64,000 nt of DNA from Luteibacter sp. Sphag1AF. GTDB lineage: Bacteria > Pseudomonadota > Gammaproteobacteria > Xanthomonadales > Rhodanobacteraceae. The first letter of the stretch is position 1; every line of letters begins with the position of its first letter. A program made the position numbers and the translations under genes. The DNA lies in assembly GCF_014192715.1 (NCBI RefSeq), contig NZ_JACHYH010000008.1:1-64000 (forward strand), in the 5' to 3' direction. Below, piece by piece: positions 61,780 through 64,000 of this stretch. Under the pieces are notes generated by a model. It did not search any database, was not told the origin of the DNA, and saw only the letters and a program-made list of their open reading frames with translations.

Positions 61780-63258
61780 ATGTGCGGAATCATCGGCATC
61801 GTCGGTACCACCGAGGTGGCATCGGCCCTGTATGACGGTCTGACCGTCCTGCAACATCGTGGGCAGGACGCCGCCGGCATCGCTACCGTGGATGGCGCGC
61901 GTCTGCGCCTGCACAAGGGCAACGGCCTGGTCCGCGACGTCTTCAACCAGAGCGGCGTCACCAAGCTGCGCGGCCGTATCGGCATCGGTCATTGCCGTTA
62001 CCCCACGGCTGGCTCCGAAGGCATGGAAGAGGCCCAGCCGTTCTATGTGAATTCGCCGTACGGCATCGCGTTTGCGCACAACGGCAACCTGGTGAACACC
62101 GAGGTGCTGCGCAAGGAGATGTTCGAGGACGACCGTCGCCACATCGACACCGACTCCGATTCGGAAGTGCTGTTGAACGTGCTGGCGCACGAGTTGCAGA
62201 TTGAAGATCGCGGCGCGCTCACGGCAGAGCACGTGTTCAAGGCTATTTCGGCCGTGCACGCGCGTGCGCGCGGCGGCTACGCCTGTCTGGCGCTGGTGCT
62301 GGGCTACGGCCTGGTCGCGTTCCGTGACCCCAACGGCATCCGTCCGCTGGTGCTCGGTGAGCGCGAGACGCCGGAAGGCCGCGAGTATGCGGTCACCTCC
62401 GAGTCGGTGGCGCTGGACGTGCTGGGTTTCAAGCGCATCCGTGATGTTGCGCCGGGCGAAGCGGTCATCATCACCGAGGGTGGTCAGCTGCATTCGCAAC
62501 AGTGCGCCCCGGGTGCGGTGCATGCGCCGTGCATTTTCGAGTACGTGTACCTGGCCCGTCCCGATTCGATGATGGAAGACGTGTCGGTGTACAAGGCGCG
62601 TCTGCGCATGGGCGAGAAGCTGGCAGAGAAGATTCTCCGCGAGCGCGGCCCGGATCACGGCATTGACGCCGTGATCCCCATTCCCGACACGTCGCGCACG
62701 GCGGCAAGCTCGCTGGCCCAGGCGCTGGGTGTGCCGATGCGCGAAGGCCTGGTCAAGAATCGCTACATCGGTCGCACGTTCATCATGCCGGGGCAGGGCG
62801 AGCGCGTGAAATCCGTGCGTCGCAAGCTCAATGCCATCGACCTGGAATTCCGCAAGAAGAACGTACTGCTGGTGGATGACTCCATCGTGCGTGGCACCAC
62901 GTCCAAGCAGATCATCCAGATGGCCCGCGACGCAGGTGCGAAGAATGTGTACTTCGCCTCGGCCGCACCGCCGGTTCGCTATCCCAACGTGTACGGCATC
63001 GACATGCCGGTAACTTCCGAGCTGATTGCTGCGGGTCGTACGGTGGAAGAAGTGGAGAAGGCATTGGGTGCCGACTGGCTGATCTACCAGGATCTGGAAG
63101 ACCTGATCTGGGCGGTCAGCGATGGCAACGAAGACCTGAAGCACTTCGATACCTCGTGCTTCTCGGGCGAGTACGTCACGGGCGTGGAAGCGGGTTACCT
63201 GGAAAAGCAGGAAGCCCAGCGTTCCGACGCCGCCAAGACCGAACGTCGCAGCGCCTGA
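61780..63258 (+). CDS. purF: Amidophosphoribosyltransferase
   Basis: A 492-residue enzyme for the first committed step of purine synthesis: PRPP + glutamine to phosphoribosylamine. The N-terminal catalytic Cys follows the initiator Met ([20 protein letters not shown]); the glutaminase region has HRGQDAAGI and FAHNGNLVN. The PRPP-binding loop is [17 protein letters not shown]. Length and order match E. coli PurF (505). AGAAGGCAAG precedes the ATG. It is co-transcribed with cvpA and ends at a strong terminator. Confidence 0.97.
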   Translation: MCGIIGIVGTTEVASALYDGLTVLQHRGQDAAGIATVDGARLRLHKGNGLVRDVFNQSGVTKLRGRIGIGHCRYPTAGSEGMEEAQPFYVNSPYGIAFAHNGNLVNTEVLRKEMFEDDRRHIDTDSDSEVLLNVLAHELQIEDRGALTAEHVFKAISAVHARARGGYACLALVLGYGLVAFRDPNGIRPLVLGERETPEGREYAVTSESVALDVLGFKRIRDVAPGEAVIITEGGQLHSQQCAPGAVHAPCIFEYVYLARPDSMMEDVSVYKARLRMGEKLAEKILRERGPDHGIDAVIPIPDTSRTAASSLAQALGVPMREGLVKNRYIGRTFIMPGQGERVKSVRRKLNAIDLEFRKKNVLLVDDSIVRGTTSKQIIQMARDAGAKNVYFASAAPPVRYPNVYGIDMPVTSELIAAGRTVEEVEKALGADWLIYQDLEDLIWAVSDGNEDLKHFDTSCFSGEYVTGVEAGYLEKQEAQRSDAAKTERRSA

Positions 63259-63277
63259 TTCCACGCTGATGTTGACC

Positions 63278-63311
63278 GGAAGGCGGCCCCGCGTGGCCGC
63301 CTTCCTTGTTT
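63278..63311 (+). terminator. Rho-independent terminator after purF
   Basis: GGAAGGCGGCC (63278-63288) and GGCCGCCTTCC (63295-63305) form a perfect 11-bp stem with a 6-nt loop, then TTGTTT. Confidence 0.88.
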
Positions 63312-63324
63312 CAAGGGAGCTTCC

Positions 63325-64000
63325 GTGAACGACCTGCACGCCGCCGCCAAACGTTGCCTGGACGCTGCTGACCCGGCTGAGAAAGTGCGGCTGTCGTTCG
63401 AGACATGGCAGCGGCTGGTCGCCGGTGAGCTGGCGCCGGACGAGGCGTCGCCGCCCGCCGAGCCGATGGGTCCGCCGGGGCGTCCGGAGCGTCCGCGCCT
63501 GATTTCGCCGCGAGAGCTGGCGCAGCGTGGACTGGGTACGCCTCAAGGCCGTGCGGCACTGGTGCATGCCATTGCGCATATCGAGTTCAACGCCATCAAC
63601 CTGGCGTGGGATGCGGTGTATCGGTTTCGCGGCAAGCCAGCGGAGTTCTACAGGGACTGGGCATCGTGCGCGAACGACGAAGCGCGACACTACACGATGC
63701 TTTCCACGCGACTGGCCGAACTGGGCTACGCGTATGGTGACTTCGATGCGCATAACGGCCTCTGGGACATGGCGGAGAAAACCGCTCACCACGACACCGC
63801 GCGCATGGCGCTGGTGCCGCGCGTGCTGGAGGCGCGCGGTCTGGATGTCACGCCGGGAATGATTGGGCGACTGACGCGGCACGGTGACGAGCGCACCGTC
63901 GCGATTCTGGAAGTGATTCTCCGCGAGGAAGTGGCGCACGTGGCGGCGGGAACGCGGTGGTTCCATTTCTGCTGCGAGCGCGATGGCATTGAACCGCGCG
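63325..64000 (+). CDS. DUF455 ferritin-like protein, 3' end beyond the window
   Basis: Starts at GTG with AAGGGAG 5 nt upstream; 225 codons are visible. The sequence shows the DUF455 pattern: SPRELAQRGLGTPQGRAALV, AHIEFNAINLAWDAVYRF and NDEARHYTMLSTRL, with later ILREEVAHVAAGTRW. Glu/His pairs in these helices (HIEFNAI, NDEARHY, EEVAHV) fit a ferritin-like di-metal site. DUF455 proteins are poorly characterised; relation to tRNA-modifying MiaE-like oxygenases is suggested by fold. Confidence 0.85.
   Translation, partial: MNDLHAAAKRCLDAADPAEKVRLSFETWQRLVAGELAPDEASPPAEPMGPPGRPERPRLISPRELAQRGLGTPQGRAALVHAIAHIEFNAINLAWDAVYRFRGKPAEFYRDWASCANDEARHYTMLSTRLAELGYAYGDFDAHNGLWDMAEKTAHHDTARMALVPRVLEARGLDVTPGMIGRLTRHGDERTVAILEVILREEVAHVAAGTRWFHFCCERDGIEPR

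Noticed and set aside
61504-63966. Minus-strand frame of 820 codons opposite purF
   Set aside because: purF and cvpA are unmistakable on the plus strand; the antisense frame has no recognisable domain.

Overview
The window looks like a chromosomal segment of a high-GC gammaproteobacterium of the order Xanthomonadales/Lysobacterales, most likely a Rhodanobacteraceae member related to Dyella, Luteibacter or Rhodanobacter. This is inferred from base composition, an apparent Xanthomonas-type T4SS effector/immunity pair at the left edge, integron attC sites of the Xanthomonas type, and housekeeping clusters such as folC-SPOR-cvpA-purF. No rRNA, tRNA or CRISPR was recognised.

Layout. 1-3248 (minus): the N-terminal part of a putative T4SS toxin effector, an immunity-type lipoprotein, and a VirD4-like coupling-protein paralogue that has lost its ATPase motifs and reads in frame into the lipoprotein gene. 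3433-6018: divergent LysR regulator and 14-TM drug-efflux MFS pump sharing a short operator-rich gap. 6043-14943: a small secreted protein, the ergothioneine genes egtB-egtD, mfd, a CDF metal exporter, an Slp lipoprotein and rlmJ. 15034-16857: small hypothetical proteins and a structured RNA resembling phage C4 antisense RNA just ahead of a 98-residue gene. 17088-24464: a potassium Kdp locus with unusual order (kdpF, micro-ORF, kdpA, kdpC, kdpB, kdpD, kdpE) whose KdpD lacks the N-terminal KdpD domain. 24513-31544: a TorF-family porin, a membrane protein, a Sel1 fragment, and a MarR regulator divergent from an E1/E2 pyruvate dehydrogenase pair with a perfect 30-bp palindrome between them. 31580-41252: two secreted alpha/beta hydrolases, a DUF3300 lipoprotein, a secreted zinc metalloprotease with four tandem repeats, a VOC protein and an acyltransferase. 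41333-44384: LysR divergent from a leader peptide, an aldo/keto reductase and an SDR.

44385-55150 is an accessory island. Its left part is a decayed, integrase-less cassette array (attC sites, a frameshifted NTF2-like gene, a membrane protein cassette, a UPF0158 gene apparently broken by inversion). Its right part (46916-55130) is bounded by TGTCGGGC/GCCCGACA ends with internal repeats, like a transposon. It carries two FtsX-type permeases, a truncated ABC ATPase, an M50-type membrane protease, a small membrane protein, an 81-residue Gly/Thr/Cys-rich peptide resembling a RiPP or microcin precursor, a MacA-like adaptor and a LolD-like ATPase. I read this as a peptide production and export system without a recognisable modification enzyme, and it is the most promising novel system in the window.

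55188-64000 returns to core genome: a MerR regulator with a copper-type P-type ATPase, a GNAT protein, folC, a SPOR-domain protein, cvpA, purF and the start of a DUF455 ferritin-like gene.
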